DNA of 64,000 nucleotides from NCBI GenBank assembly GCA_036274075.1, contig DASUGK010000142.1:36435-100434 (forward strand), read 5' to 3'. Below the pieces are notes generated by a model. The model had not been told where the DNA came from. It worked only from the letters and a program-made list of their open reading frames with translations, and did not search any database. Numbering within the stretch: position 1 is the first letter of the stretch; every line of letters begins with the position of its first letter. Shown in pieces: positions 8,408 to 17,189 of the stretch. The translations under genes were made by a program, and so were the position numbers. This DNA is from CADEED01 sp036274075 (GTDB lineage: Bacteria > Pseudomonadota > Gammaproteobacteria > Steroidobacterales > Steroidobacteraceae).

Positions 8408-10342
8408 TCAGTTCGACGGCACCACCGGCAACACCACGGCACTGGCGTTGGCACCACCGAACCAGATGCTCTGCGTCGCCTTTTTGTAGTCCTGCGGCCT
8501 GGCGTACATGATGTTCTCGACGTAGGTCTGAGGATTACGGTCGTACAGCGGGAACAGCGACGACTGCACCTGCACCATGATGCGGTGGCCGGGCTGGAAC
8601 ACGTGGTCGACGTGCGGCAACGCGAACTTGAACTTCTCCACCTTGCCTGCCTTGAGCGGCGCGGGCTCGGCGAAGCTCTTGTAGTAACGTCCGCGGAAGA
8701 TCTCGATGCCGATGGCCAGCTCGTAGCCGTGCACGCCGGGCTTCGCGCCCTGCGAGGCGGGTTCCGGCACGTCGTTGGGATACACGTCGATGAGCTTCAC
8801 CACCCAGTCGCTGTCCGTGCCGGTGGTCGAGGCGAACAACTCCACTTCGGGCGCGCCCATGATGTGCACGGGCCTGTCCAGCGGCGCCGTTTGCCAGGAA
8901 GCGACGTCCGGGCGGCCGGTGGCGAACCGCTGGTCGCGGATCAGCCAGGGCTTCCACTGTTCCGGGTCACCCATGTTGATCGGGCGCGGCAGGAAGGGCA
9001 CCGGCTTCGCGGGATCGCTGATGTAGTCTTCGCGGCCCGCCGCCTTTGGCTTGTCGAACGTGGCAACGCCATTCGCGGCCAGGTAGATAGGCCTGGCGCT
9101 GCCCATCGGCCAGCGCGGCGAGGACTGCCACTGGTTGATGCCGGTGGCGTAGGTCAGCACCGGCGGCGTCTTCGGATCGGGACCGCCCTTGAGGTAGTGG
9201 TCGAAGAACGGCTTCACGTACTTCACGCGCCATTCGCGCGCCGTGTCGCCGGTGAAAATGAGCGCGCCCAGGTCGTAGCCGTAATGGTTGGCGCCCGAGT
9301 GACGCCACGGCCCGATGTGCAGGAACACCATGTCGTTGTTCTTGTCCTTGGGTTCGAGCGCGCGGTACACCGCCGGCGCGCCGTAGCTGTCTTCCTGGTC
9401 CCACTGGCCCACTTCGAGCAGCGTGGGCACGGCCAGCGGATGCGCCGCCAGCCACTTGTCCACCGCCTGCAGCGACCAGAAGTCGGTGTAGGCCGGGTTC
9501 TCGAGGAATTTGCGCACGCCCGGGTAGTGCGTGATGCCGAGCATCTTCGCGAAGTCCGCGGCCGATCCTGCCTCGAGGTAACGCGTGTAGTCATCGGCTG
9601 CGCCGAGCGCGAACTCGGCATCGCCGTCGCCCTTCTTGGTGGACAGGCCCACCACGTATTCGAACGAGCTGATGCGGAAGGCGCCGTTGTGGAACCAGTC
9701 GTCGCCCATCCAGCCGTCGACCATCGGACTCTGCGGCACCGTGGCCTTGAGCGCCGGATGCGGATTGATCTGCGCCATCAGCGTGGTGAAACCGAGGTAC
9801 GACGATCCGATCACGCCGACCTTGCCGTTCGACTCCGGCAGGTTCTTCACCAGCCATTCGATGGTGTCGTAGGCGTCGGTGGATTCGTCGATGCCGGTGT
9901 CGTTCACGGGCCCGGCCAGCGGCCGGTTCAACACCCACTGGCCCTCGGAGCGATGCAGTCCGCGGATGTCCTGGTAGACGCGGATGTAGCCATCCTCGAA
10001 GAACTCCGCGTCCATGATCTCGAGGATGTCCACGCCGCGCTGGCTCGCGACCCGGTGCGTCGAGTGATGGGCGTCGTAGGGCGTGCGTGACAGCAGGATG
10101 GGCGCGTTATTCACGCCCTTCTTCATGACGATGGCGGTGTAGAGCTTGGTGCCATCCCGCATGGGCACCATTTCCTCGCGGCGGATGAAATCCGCCGAGG
10201 GAAGTGTCTGCTCGTACTTGTCCATGACGTCCGGCGTCATCGGCGTGACGCGGGCCGGAGCCTGGGCCGAAGTCTGAGCGAGAGCCGCCAGGGCCACGGA
10301 GAGCCCTGCAGTAAACCATATAACGGGGCGTAAAAGTTTCAT
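8408..10342 (-). CDS. CocE/NonD-family secreted hydrolase
   Basis: This 644-residue exported hydrolase (signal peptide ending near ALAQ) belongs to the X-Pro dipeptidyl-peptidase S15/CocE family. Members hydrolyse esters, amides or acyl-peptide bonds. An alpha/beta-hydrolase domain carries the nucleophile in GVIGSSYLGF. A His in HIGPWRHSG and a C-terminal beta-sandwich (PVHIMGAPEVELFAS onward) follow, as in cocaine esterase and beta-lactam acylases. The N-terminal VPMRDGTKLYT is the family entry motif. The ATG at 10342 begins a clear signal peptide. It may be co-transcribed with the downstream winged-helix gene. A relative lies at 47770-49530. Confidence 0.88.
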   Translation of the reverse strand: MKLLRPVIWFTAGLSVALAALAQTSAQAPARVTPMTPDVMDKYEQTLPSADFIRREEMVPMRDGTKLYTAIVMKKGVNNAPILLSRTPYDAHHSTHRVASQRGVDILEIMDAEFFEDGYIRVYQDIRGLHRSEGQWVLNRPLAGPVNDTGIDESTDAYDTIEWLVKNLPESNGKVGVIGSSYLGFTTLMAQINPHPALKATVPQSPMVDGWMGDDWFHNGAFRISSFEYVVGLSTKKGDGDAEFALGAADDYTRYLEAGSAADFAKMLGITHYPGVRKFLENPAYTDFWSLQAVDKWLAAHPLAVPTLLEVGQWDQEDSYGAPAVYRALEPKDKNNDMVFLHIGPWRHSGANHYGYDLGALIFTGDTAREWRVKYVKPFFDHYLKGGPDPKTPPVLTYATGINQWQSSPRWPMGSARPIYLAANGVATFDKPKAAGREDYISDPAKPVPFLPRPINMGDPEQWKPWLIRDQRFATGRPDVASWQTAPLDRPVHIMGAPEVELFASTTGTDSDWVVKLIDVYPNDVPEPASQGAKPGVHGYELAIGIEIFRGRYYKSFAEPAPLKAGKVEKFKFALPHVDHVFQPGHRIMVQVQSSLFPLYDRNPQTYVENIMYARPQDYKKATQSIWFGGANASAVVLPVVPSN

Positions 10343-10387
10343 CGGCGAAGACTACGGGCCACTCCGCTGGCCCGCAACCCGCCGGCA

Positions 10388-10654
10388 TCAACTCGGGTAG
10401 AGAATGACCGGGATCTCCGTCACCGAGTCGATCGGCAGGCTGTTCTTCTTCGCCGCCTCGCGCACCGCGGCCTCGCTGGGGCCGGTATAGATGCAGAAGG
10501 TCTTGGTCTTGTCCGCATTCGCGTACGAATGCTCCCAGGTGACGCCCAACGAGCTGTTGTTGTCGTTGACCGTCTTCTTGGCGGCGGGCGTCACGCCATC
10601 GAGGGCGCCGGCCGGGAAAGTTCTCTGGATCAGGAATCGTCGAGTCGCGCTCAT
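10388..10654 (-). CDS. DUF4242 (SCO4226-like nickel-binding) protein
   Basis: This is an 88-residue ferredoxin-like alpha/beta protein of the DUF4242 family, whose characterised member SCO4226 binds nickel. Typical features are FLIQRTFPAGALDG at the N terminus, VTWEHSYANADKTKTFCIY in the middle strand and SLPIDSVTEIPVILYP at the end. GGAG lies seven bases before the ATG at 10654. Metal binding or a small-molecule role is known only for relatives. It stands alone, 45 bp upstream of the CocE-type gene on the same strand. Confidence 0.75.
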   Translation of the reverse strand: MSATRRFLIQRTFPAGALDGVTPAAKKTVNDNNSSLGVTWEHSYANADKTKTFCIYTGPSEAAVREAAKKNSLPIDSVTEIPVILYPS

Positions 10655-10771
10655 CTAAGTCTCCGTGCAATTCAATTGAAGTTGCCGGGAGAGATTAGAT
10701 GCGGGAAGCGGCGCGATGAATGATCTTTCGTCCGCCGCGCTTGCCCGATCGTTCGGGCCTGGATCGAAGGG

Positions 10772-10795
10772 ACCCGCGCGGCAAGCCGCGCGGGT
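10772..10795. terminator. Strong hairpin after the EF-hand gene
   Basis: A perfect 10-bp stem (ACCCGCGCGG with its complement) and a CAAG loop lie 14 bp past the stop of the EF-hand gene. No T-run follows, so it is either a weak intrinsic terminator or a transcript-end stabiliser. Confidence 0.5.
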
Positions 10796-10808
10796 TGCCC
10801 CGAAGGGA

Positions 10809-11108
10809 TTATTTCTTGGGAGGTTCCGACTGCTGCTGACTGTTCGCCTGGGAGACTTCGGCGCGTTCGATGTAGCCGTCCCCGTTGATGTCGTAGCTCG
10901 AGAATTGCGCCTTCACGTTGGCGTTGGCTTCCGCTTCAGTCTTGGAGATGCGGCCGTCACCATCCGTGTCCAGTGACTCGAACGACGCGCCCTTTCCCTG
11001 CGATTCCGACGGCGTCGGCTGCGTGGGCTCGGGCGTCTGCGCAGTGGCGGCAGCGAGAGGGAGCAGCGCTGCGGCCCCCGCGATCAACAAGCTGGATGCT
11101 TTCGTCAT
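10809..11108 (-). CDS. Secreted EF-hand calcium-binding protein
   Basis: This 99-residue protein has a signal peptide (MTKASSLLIAG to TAQT), a Pro/Thr/Gln-rich spacer and two EF-hand loops. The loops are DTDGDGRISKTE and DINGDGYIERAE, with calcium ligands at the expected alternate positions. The tail is rich in Gln, Ser and Lys. It is probably a periplasmic calcium-binding protein. The ATG at 11108 is preceded by AGAGGA, which excludes the longer upstream frame. No neighbouring partner is evident. Confidence 0.85.
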   Translation of the reverse strand: MTKASSLLIAGAAALLPLAAATAQTPEPTQPTPSESQGKGASFESLDTDGDGRISKTEAEANANVKAQFSSYDINGDGYIERAEVSQANSQQQSEPPKK

Positions 11109-11376
11109 GATTTGTCCTCTGTAGCTGAATGGAGTCACATCCAGGAGAGGCAATCCGCGTGCCAACCATTCACCGCGGCTTCGGCGCAGGCGGCAGGCTG
11201 CACGGGCACCCGGGGTGCCGCAATTGAAAGCGATGCAGCGTAATCCGCGAAGATTGCAATTGTGTCGAGCCAGCGCTGTCGGACATCGCCGCGCCCAATG
11301 TCATCGCATCACCGACTGCAGGCCCGGTTGGCGCCGCGTACGGTCACCCTGCAAGCCATCGACCATCGGAGCACTT

Positions 11377-11622
11377 ATGAGCATGAAGTTCCTGCTTCCC
11401 CTTTGCGCTGCCGCCGCGTTGCTGGCCGCATGCAGTGATCGCAACAAGGACACTGCTGTGGGTGGTGAAGGCCCCAGTGACACTACGACGCCCGCGACCC
11501 CGCCAGCCGATACCGCGCCCCCGCCGGCCGAGACTCCGCCGCCGCCCGACACTGCGACACCCGACACGGCGACCCCGCCGCCCCCGGAGAGCCAGCCGTC
11601 CGATCCGCCCCCGGGCGGCTAG
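11377..11622 (+). CDS. Small proline/threonine-rich lipoprotein
   Basis: This 81-residue protein has a short signal sequence and the lipobox LLAAC, so the mature protein should start at a lipidated Cys near residue 20. The remainder is low complexity: a charged DRNKDT stretch followed by a long run of Pro, Thr, Asp and Ala ending in PPPGG. It is likely an extended spacer anchored in a membrane. The ATG at 11377 has GGAG nearby; the ATG at 11383 is an alternative. Its stop TAG abuts the stop of the convergent PQQ-repeat gene without a gap. Confidence 0.68.
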   Translation: MSMKFLLPLCAAAALLAACSDRNKDTAVGGEGPSDTTTPATPPADTAPPPAETPPPPDTATPDTATPPPPESQPSDPPPGG

Positions 11623-13113
11623 TTAGAGCGCGATGGCGTAGACCCTGCCGTTGAGATCGGCGGCGTAGACCACGCCATCGGCGATCACGGGAGAGGCGCC
11701 GAAGCCCCAGTGGCCGCGCGCCTTGACCGTCGCCTCCGACGGCGCGTCCTGGTGCATCCAGCGAAGTGCACCGCTGGCGCGATCCAGCGCGAGCAGTGAG
11801 CCGTTGCGCGCGCCGGGAATGGCGCCCTGCCCGACCGTGCCCGCCACGACGAGTTGCTCCGTGACGGCCGTGCGCTGCCAGGAATATCCGGGCACGGGCG
11901 ACTTCCAGCGCAATGAACCGTCGGCCAGGTCGATCGCATAGACGTGGGTCGCGTCGGAGGAACCCGTGTAGACCACGCCGTCGCGCACCACGGGCGGCGA
12001 TTCGATCCACGAGAACCAGTAGTAATGCTTCCAAAGCTCCTTGCCGGTGGCGGCATCGAGCGCTACCAGGTCGTAGGTGCGGCTGCCGACGAGCACGCGA
12101 TCGCCTGAGACCACCACGTCACCGCCGATGCCGAGCTTCGCGTCGTAGCTCCAGCGGGGCTGGCCGTCCTTGGCGGACACCGCCTGCACCTTGCCGTCGA
12201 GCGCCGCGAAGATCACGAGGTCGCCGTGTAATGCCGGGGTCGCCGTCATGATGTCGGCGGCGGCCACGCGCCAGGACTCGCGGCCCGTTCTCATGTCGAT
12301 GGCGTACAGGTTCTTGTCTCGGCTGGCGACGAACAATCGTCTGCCGTCGGTGACGACGCTCGAGCCATATCGGTCCCAGCGCGTCTTCTCGTTGTCGGTG
12401 GGAATGCGCGGTTCGCTGCCGTCGTCGACGTCGGCACGCCAGGTTTCCGCGCCCGTCTTGCGGTCGAGCTGGTGGAGATAGCCTGAATCGGAGTGCAGGT
12501 AGACGAACTTGCCGATCACCTTCGGTTGTGCACGGATCGGCTTGCCGGTGGAAAACTTCCAGCGCAGCTTCCCATCGCGCCCGATGGCATTGAGATCGCC
12601 GTTCTCGTTACCGACGAACAGCGTGCCGTCATCGGCACGTTCGATTCCCGCCCACACGGCCGCGCCGGTTTCCGCCGTCCACAACACCTGGGGCCGCGGC
12701 GCCTTCCACTCGCGCGGCGCCGGCTTCTCCGCCGGGCCGCTGCGCCTGAACTCGACCGGTATGTTGTAGATGGGCGCAGCCTCGGCCGGGATAACCCCGC
12801 TCAGAGTCCGCTTTTCGGGATTCCAGGTGAGCGGAAACGACAGCCCCTGGCTGTCGACCGAGTTGCCGTTGATCGCCACGGCGCCGAGGTTGATGTCGTA
12901 AGCGCCGATGGCCATGAGCCAGACATGCGCTTCCTGTTTGCCGTCCTTCTCGAGGAACTGCATGGCCAGGTGCGAGCTCTCGCCGCCGAATTCCGGGTCC
13001 GCCGACCACCAGCCGGCGATGTCGGAGAACTTCACGGCGTCCTGCGCCGTGGCGGGAAGCGCCAGCGTGAAGGCGGCCAGGCACGCGAGCGCGTGCATCC
13101 TGAGGATTTTCAT
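11623..13113 (-). CDS. Secreted PQQ-like beta-propeller repeat protein
   Basis: This 496-residue exported protein (signal ending near ATAQ) has an N-terminal beta-rich domain of about 120 residues. A WD/PQQ-type propeller follows with repeats such as GTLFVGNENGDLNAIGRDGK, RLFVASRDKNLYAIDMRTGR and VVYAADLNGRVYAIAL. The repeats resemble PQQ-binding quinoprotein folds (BamB-like, PF13360). I see no obvious quinoprotein catalytic motif, so a binding or scaffold role is as likely as an enzyme. A TTG-started extension of three codons exists; I prefer the ATG at 13113. Confidence 0.82.
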   Translation of the reverse strand: MKILRMHALACLAAFTLALPATAQDAVKFSDIAGWWSADPEFGGESSHLAMQFLEKDGKQEAHVWLMAIGAYDINLGAVAINGNSVDSQGLSFPLTWNPEKRTLSGVIPAEAAPIYNIPVEFRRSGPAEKPAPREWKAPRPQVLWTAETGAAVWAGIERADDGTLFVGNENGDLNAIGRDGKLRWKFSTGKPIRAQPKVIGKFVYLHSDSGYLHQLDRKTGAETWRADVDDGSEPRIPTDNEKTRWDRYGSSVVTDGRRLFVASRDKNLYAIDMRTGRESWRVAAADIMTATPALHGDLVIFAALDGKVQAVSAKDGQPRWSYDAKLGIGGDVVVSGDRVLVGSRTYDLVALDAATGKELWKHYYWFSWIESPPVVRDGVVYTGSSDATHVYAIDLADGSLRWKSPVPGYSWQRTAVTEQLVVAGTVGQGAIPGARNGSLLALDRASGALRWMHQDAPSEATVKARGHWGFGASPVIADGVVYAADLNGRVYAIAL

Positions 13114-13548
13114 GCGCGGCAACCTACCGGAATCACCGGCCGCGTCAACGCGCGATGCGCCCGCCGACGCGGCCCGTGCGCCGAAGCGTTGCTACTGCGC
13201 GGCCAGCGCGTCCGCAGACCCCGTATAGGCGCTTGCCGTCCTTGCCGGGCTCGGCTGCCGCCTGCTGGCGGAAGGGCTCGGCCTCCGTGAACTTTTCCTG
13301 GTTGCCCAATGCGTGGCACTGGGTAAAGGCCGCAGACTGCTCGGCGAAAGACAGCGGCGAACACACTGACAAATTCGACGACGTCACAATCGGCGAGCGG
13401 CTGCCAACATGCCAAATTGTTGACGGTCTCTTGTCAGGTGAAGAAGCCCAGGCAACCAGTCAAGGGACAGTCTCGCGGCAAGCCAATGGCCATCCATGTT
13501 GGCGAAATCTGCCCTTCGCGGCATACGATCCACACCCCCGGAGGCACC
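13114..13548. other. 435-bp intergenic region with an unexplained minus-strand reading frame
   Basis: No convincing gene fills this gap between the divergent PQQ-repeat and PLP-decarboxylase genes. On the minus strand, 13145-13387 reads through 80 codons from a GTG with protein-like composition (for example QCHALGNQEKFTEAEPFRQQ and later GKDGKRLYGVCG). There is no ribosome site and I recognise no family. It could be a gene remnant. The GGAGG before 13549 belongs to the decarboxylase gene. Confidence 0.4.
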
Positions 13549-14898
13549 ATGCACCTTCTCGACGACGCCGCACGCCGCGCCAGGGCGTTCCTGGATTCCC
13601 TGCATGACCGCGCCGTGCGGCCGGATCCGCTTGCGGCTGCGCGGCTCGATCAACTGGACGTACCGGTGCCGCGCGAGCCCACGCCGCCCGCCGAAGTCCT
13701 CGCGCAGCTCGACGAATACGTCTCGCCCGCCACCATGGCCAGCGCCGGGCCGCGCTTCTTCGGCTTCGTGATCGGTGGTTCGCTGCCGGTGACAGTGGCG
13801 GCCAATTGGCTCGCCACCGCCTGGGACCAGAACACCTGCTTCGACTCCGCGACGCCGGGTGTGGCACGCCTCGAGGCCATCGCACGCCGCTGGCTGCTCG
13901 AAGTGCTGGACCTGCCGCGCGACTGCGCCATCGGCTACGTGACCGGCGCCACCGTGGCGAACTTCACCGCACTGGCCGCCGCGCGCAACTCGGTGTTGAA
14001 ACGTTCCGGCTGGAACGTCGAGGCAGACGGGTTGTTTGGCGCGCCGCCGATCCAGGTGATCGTCGGCGAGGAATGCCACCCGACACTGCTCAAGTCGCTG
14101 GGCATGCTGGGCCTGGGGCGCAACCGCCTCACGCGCGTCCCCGTGGATGCGCAGGGACGCATGCGCGCCGACCAGCTGCCGAAGATCACGAACCCGGCCA
14201 TCGTCTGCGTGCAGGCCGGCAACGTGAACAGCGGTGCCTTCGATCCGTTTCCGCAGATCTGCGCCGCGGCGCGCGGCGCCGGCGCCTGGATCCACGTGGA
14301 TGGCGCATTCGGACTGTGGGCACGCGCGTCTGAATTGCTGGCGCCGCTCGCGCGCGGCCTCGAGCTCGCGGATTCCTGGGCCACCGATGCGCACAAGTGG
14401 CTCAACGTGCCCTACGACAGCGGCATCGCCTTCGTGCGCGATGCGCAGGCGTTGCAATCGGCCATGGCCATCACGGCCGAGTACCTGCCGCCGGCGCAAG
14501 CCCGCCGCGCGCCCTGCGACTACACGCCCGAGCTGTCGCGCCGCGCGCGCGGCACCGAAATCTACGCGGCGTTGAAGAGCCTCGGCAGCGAGGGTCTCGC
14601 GCAGATGATCGAGCGCAACTGCGCCCAGGCGCGGCGATTTGCCGAAGGGCTGAAGGCGGCCGGCTTCGAAATCCTCAACGACGTGGTGCTGAACCAGGTC
14701 GTGGTGAAATTCGGCGGCCCGGAGCGCACGAAGCGGATCATCGATGCCATCCAGGCAGACGGCACGTGTTGGGCCGGCATCACCGTGTGGCAGGGCCACA
14801 CTGCCATGCGCATCAGCGTGTCGTCATGGGCCACGACCGACCTCGACGTGGAACGCAGCCTCGAGGCCATGCTGCGCTGTGCGCGCGAGACGCGCTGA
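13549..14898 (+). CDS. PLP-dependent group II decarboxylase-like enzyme
   Basis: This 449-residue cytoplasmic enzyme belongs to fold-type I PLP decarboxylases (aromatic-L-amino-acid, tyrosine and glutamate decarboxylase family). The PLP-binding lysine is in ATDAHKWLNVPYD, near residue 283. Upstream are the cofactor-contact His-Val-Asp in WIHVDGAFG and the GYVTGATVANFTAL segment. The family decarboxylates L-amino acids, but some relatives are aldehyde synthases or desulfurases, so the substrate is open. The start at 13549 is fixed by GGAGG; the open frame extends upstream only by chance. It stands alone, 107 bp before a tiny orphan gene. Confidence 0.85.
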   Translation: MHLLDDAARRARAFLDSLHDRAVRPDPLAAARLDQLDVPVPREPTPPAEVLAQLDEYVSPATMASAGPRFFGFVIGGSLPVTVAANWLATAWDQNTCFDSATPGVARLEAIARRWLLEVLDLPRDCAIGYVTGATVANFTALAAARNSVLKRSGWNVEADGLFGAPPIQVIVGEECHPTLLKSLGMLGLGRNRLTRVPVDAQGRMRADQLPKITNPAIVCVQAGNVNSGAFDPFPQICAAARGAGAWIHVDGAFGLWARASELLAPLARGLELADSWATDAHKWLNVPYDSGIAFVRDAQALQSAMAITAEYLPPAQARRAPCDYTPELSRRARGTEIYAALKSLGSEGLAQMIERNCAQARRFAEGLKAAGFEILNDVVLNQVVVKFGGPERTKRIIDAIQADGTCWAGITVWQGHTAMRISVSSWATTDLDVERSLEAMLRCARETR

Positions 14899-15005
14899 CA
14901 GGCCCCGCATCCGGGGTGTAAAGGTTCTCTTAACAATTACCCAGACTTTCGAAACACAAACGGGGGGCCGGGGTACCAATATGTGCTTGTACTGAAGGAG
15001 CGCAT

Positions 15006-15185
15006 ATGAAGACCCGGACGACCAAGGCAATTCCGCTGCACGACTACGGCCCGGCGCTGCAAAACGCCGTGTCCTGGCTCGGTAACCGCTACCTGCTCGC
15101 GGACCCGGTGCCGCGCCGCAACGACGAGCCCAAGCCCTGGTTCAACCAGCCGCGCAGCTGGCACCCGCAAACGGCACGGATGTAG
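15006..15185 (+). CDS. Tiny orphan protein, paralogue 1
   Basis: This 59-residue soluble protein has no family name that I know. GAAGGAG ends five bases before its ATG. The central segment at residues 13-38 (core SWLGNRYLLADPV) matches residues 15-40 of the protein at 29209-29409 at 20 of 26 positions. The tail is rich in Pro, Trp, Arg and Asn. Two copies in one window, each with a good ribosome site, argue that it is a real gene. No signal peptide, metal motif or membrane segment is visible. Confidence 0.72.
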   Translation: MKTRTTKAIPLHDYGPALQNAVSWLGNRYLLADPVPRRNDEPKPWFNQPRSWHPQTARM

Positions 15186-15190
15186 TTCGG

Positions 15191-15829
15191 TCACTCCACG
15201 TGCAGCGTGTACGTGACTGCCTGCGTCATCTCCGGCAGGATGCCGCCGAAGTTGATGGTGTGCGTGCCGCGGCTGAGCGGCCGCAACATGATGTAGTAGC
15301 CGTTCGCGGCCGAAGGCGCCAGGCCCCCGCCGCCACGCTCGGCGAGATCGAAACATTGCCGGGTCTGCTGGCGATGCGGGGCGAGATTCTTGTAGATAGT
15401 GCCGTCGACCTCGAGCACCAGCGCCGATGCCTCCGACATCAGGCGTGCCGCCTTGGTCGTGGCCATCTCACAGCTCAGTGAGAGGCCCGGCTGCGGATAC
15501 ACCACGTAGTTGACCAGCGGGAAGAACAGGTACTTGCCGGCCGGGACCGTGCAGGTGCGCACCGTGCGCTGGGTGCCATAGGTTCCCGCCAGGAACCACA
15601 CCTCGCCTTCCTGCCTCAGCCGGCAACGGTCGCCCTTCTTGTCGACCACCGGGCTCTCGCTGTCATCGAACGACCAGGCCCACTGCCACCACACCCGCGA
15701 CCAGTCCGCCTGCGTGCGGCCGGCCACCTTCTCGCCGGGTGCAACCAGTGGCGACGGACCCGCGGACTCCGCACCGAGAACGAGCATCGGGAGCGACGAC
15801 ACCACGAGACCGGCAATGAGGGCTTTCAT
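15191..15829 (-). CDS. Secreted protein of unknown function
   Basis: This 212-residue protein has a clean signal peptide ending near VLGAE. The mature part opens with a tryptophan-rich SRVWWQWAWSFDDS and continues with CRLRQEGEVWFLAGTYG, TCTVPAGKYLFFPLVNYVVY and a C-terminal beta-rich segment (GTHTINFGGILPE). Four cysteines could form two disulfides. I remember similar uncharacterised secreted proteins from environmental proteobacteria but no function. It converges with the tiny orphan gene, their stops being five bases apart. Confidence 0.72.
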   Translation of the reverse strand: MKALIAGLVVSSLPMLVLGAESAGPSPLVAPGEKVAGRTQADWSRVWWQWAWSFDDSESPVVDKKGDRCRLRQEGEVWFLAGTYGTQRTVRTCTVPAGKYLFFPLVNYVVYPQPGLSLSCEMATTKAARLMSEASALVLEVDGTIYKNLAPHRQQTRQCFDLAERGGGGLAPSAANGYYIMLRPLSRGTHTINFGGILPEMTQAVTYTLHVE

Positions 15830-15944
15830 TGCCCGAGTTTGCAGAAATGCATCGTACCGCGATGAGATGCGCCTCTAACTATTCGGTGCGTGTACCCCAC
15901 CCGCGCACGGAGCTCGACCGGTGTCAACGGACGCCGGGCAGGGC

Positions 15945-15984
15945 AATTCCGGGAAGCTATATAAATTCCGGGAAGCCATATATA
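15945..15984. repeat. Two-copy tandem repeat in the divergent osmC promoter region
   Basis: AATTCCGGGAAGCTATATA (15945-15963) is followed directly by AATTCCGGGAAGCCATATAT and an A (15964-15984). The copies differ by one internal base (T/C) and by the length of the TA run. They lie 50 bp upstream of the OsmC start and 115 bp upstream of the divergent secreted-protein gene. The AT-rich ends could serve as -10 elements and the CCGGGAAG core as a regulator site. Confidence 0.5.
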
Positions 15985-16033
15985 AGAGTGTCGCCAGGAG
16001 TTACCTTATTGCGGCGGCGCCAGGAGAGTTCCC

Positions 16034-16468
16034 ATGCACCCCTATCCACATCTCTACAAGGCCTCGGCCAGTGGCTCGGCCACGGGTTCCGTCGCGGTGA
16101 GTTCGTCGGGATTGCCGACGCTGGAATCTGCACCGCCACCGGAATTCGACGGACCCGGCGGCGCCTGGTCCCCGGAAACCCTGCTGTGTGCGGCAGTCGC
16201 GGATTGCTTCATCCTCACCTTTCGCGCCGTCACCCGCGGCGGACGGCTCGAGTGGTCGAAGCTCGATTGCCGCGTGGAGGGAACGCTGGATCGCCAGGAA
16301 GGCGTTGCGATGTTCAAGCAGTTCCTGACGCGCGCCGAACTCACGGTGCCTGCGGGCACCGACGTCGCCAAGGCGCGCACATTGCTGGAGAAAGCGGAAC
16401 ACGCCTGCCTCATCGCCAATTCACTACGCGGCGATCGGGCTCTCGAAGTGACGGTGACGGTGGCCTGA
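16034..16468 (+). CDS. OsmC-family peroxide reductase-like protein
   Basis: This 144-residue protein has the OsmC/Ohr fold. A cysteine lies in the central helix ETLLCAAVADCFILTF and a second in EHACLIANSLRGD. In characterised members such a pair reduces organic hydroperoxides. The C-terminal strand ALEVTVTVA closes the fold. It lacks a signal peptide and is cytoplasmic. GGAG precedes the ATG at 16034, and a tandem 19-21 bp repeat lies just upstream. It is convergent with the GST gene, 10 bp away. Peroxide or thiol stress defence is likely. Confidence 0.85.
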   Translation: MHPYPHLYKASASGSATGSVAVSSSGLPTLESAPPPEFDGPGGAWSPETLLCAAVADCFILTFRAVTRGGRLEWSKLDCRVEGTLDRQEGVAMFKQFLTRAELTVPAGTDVAKARTLLEKAEHACLIANSLRGDRALEVTVTVA

Positions 16469-16478
16469 AAAGGTTTAC

Positions 16479-17123
<645 letters not shown>

Positions 17124-17189
17124 CTGCTACTCCCAAACGCCGATGCCGAGTGTAGAGTGTCGGCGGGAAAACCGGGGAGCTCGGGCAAC

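Noticed and set aside
8003..10090. Plus-strand open frame of 695 codons opposite the CocE-type gene
   Set aside because: Same shadow composition and no recognisable motif; the S15/CocE protein on the other strand is certain.
11461..11622. Repeat array or mobile sequence in the CCG-rich stretch
   Set aside because: The periodicity comes from Pro/Thr codons of a lipoprotein spacer, not from a DNA repeat unit.
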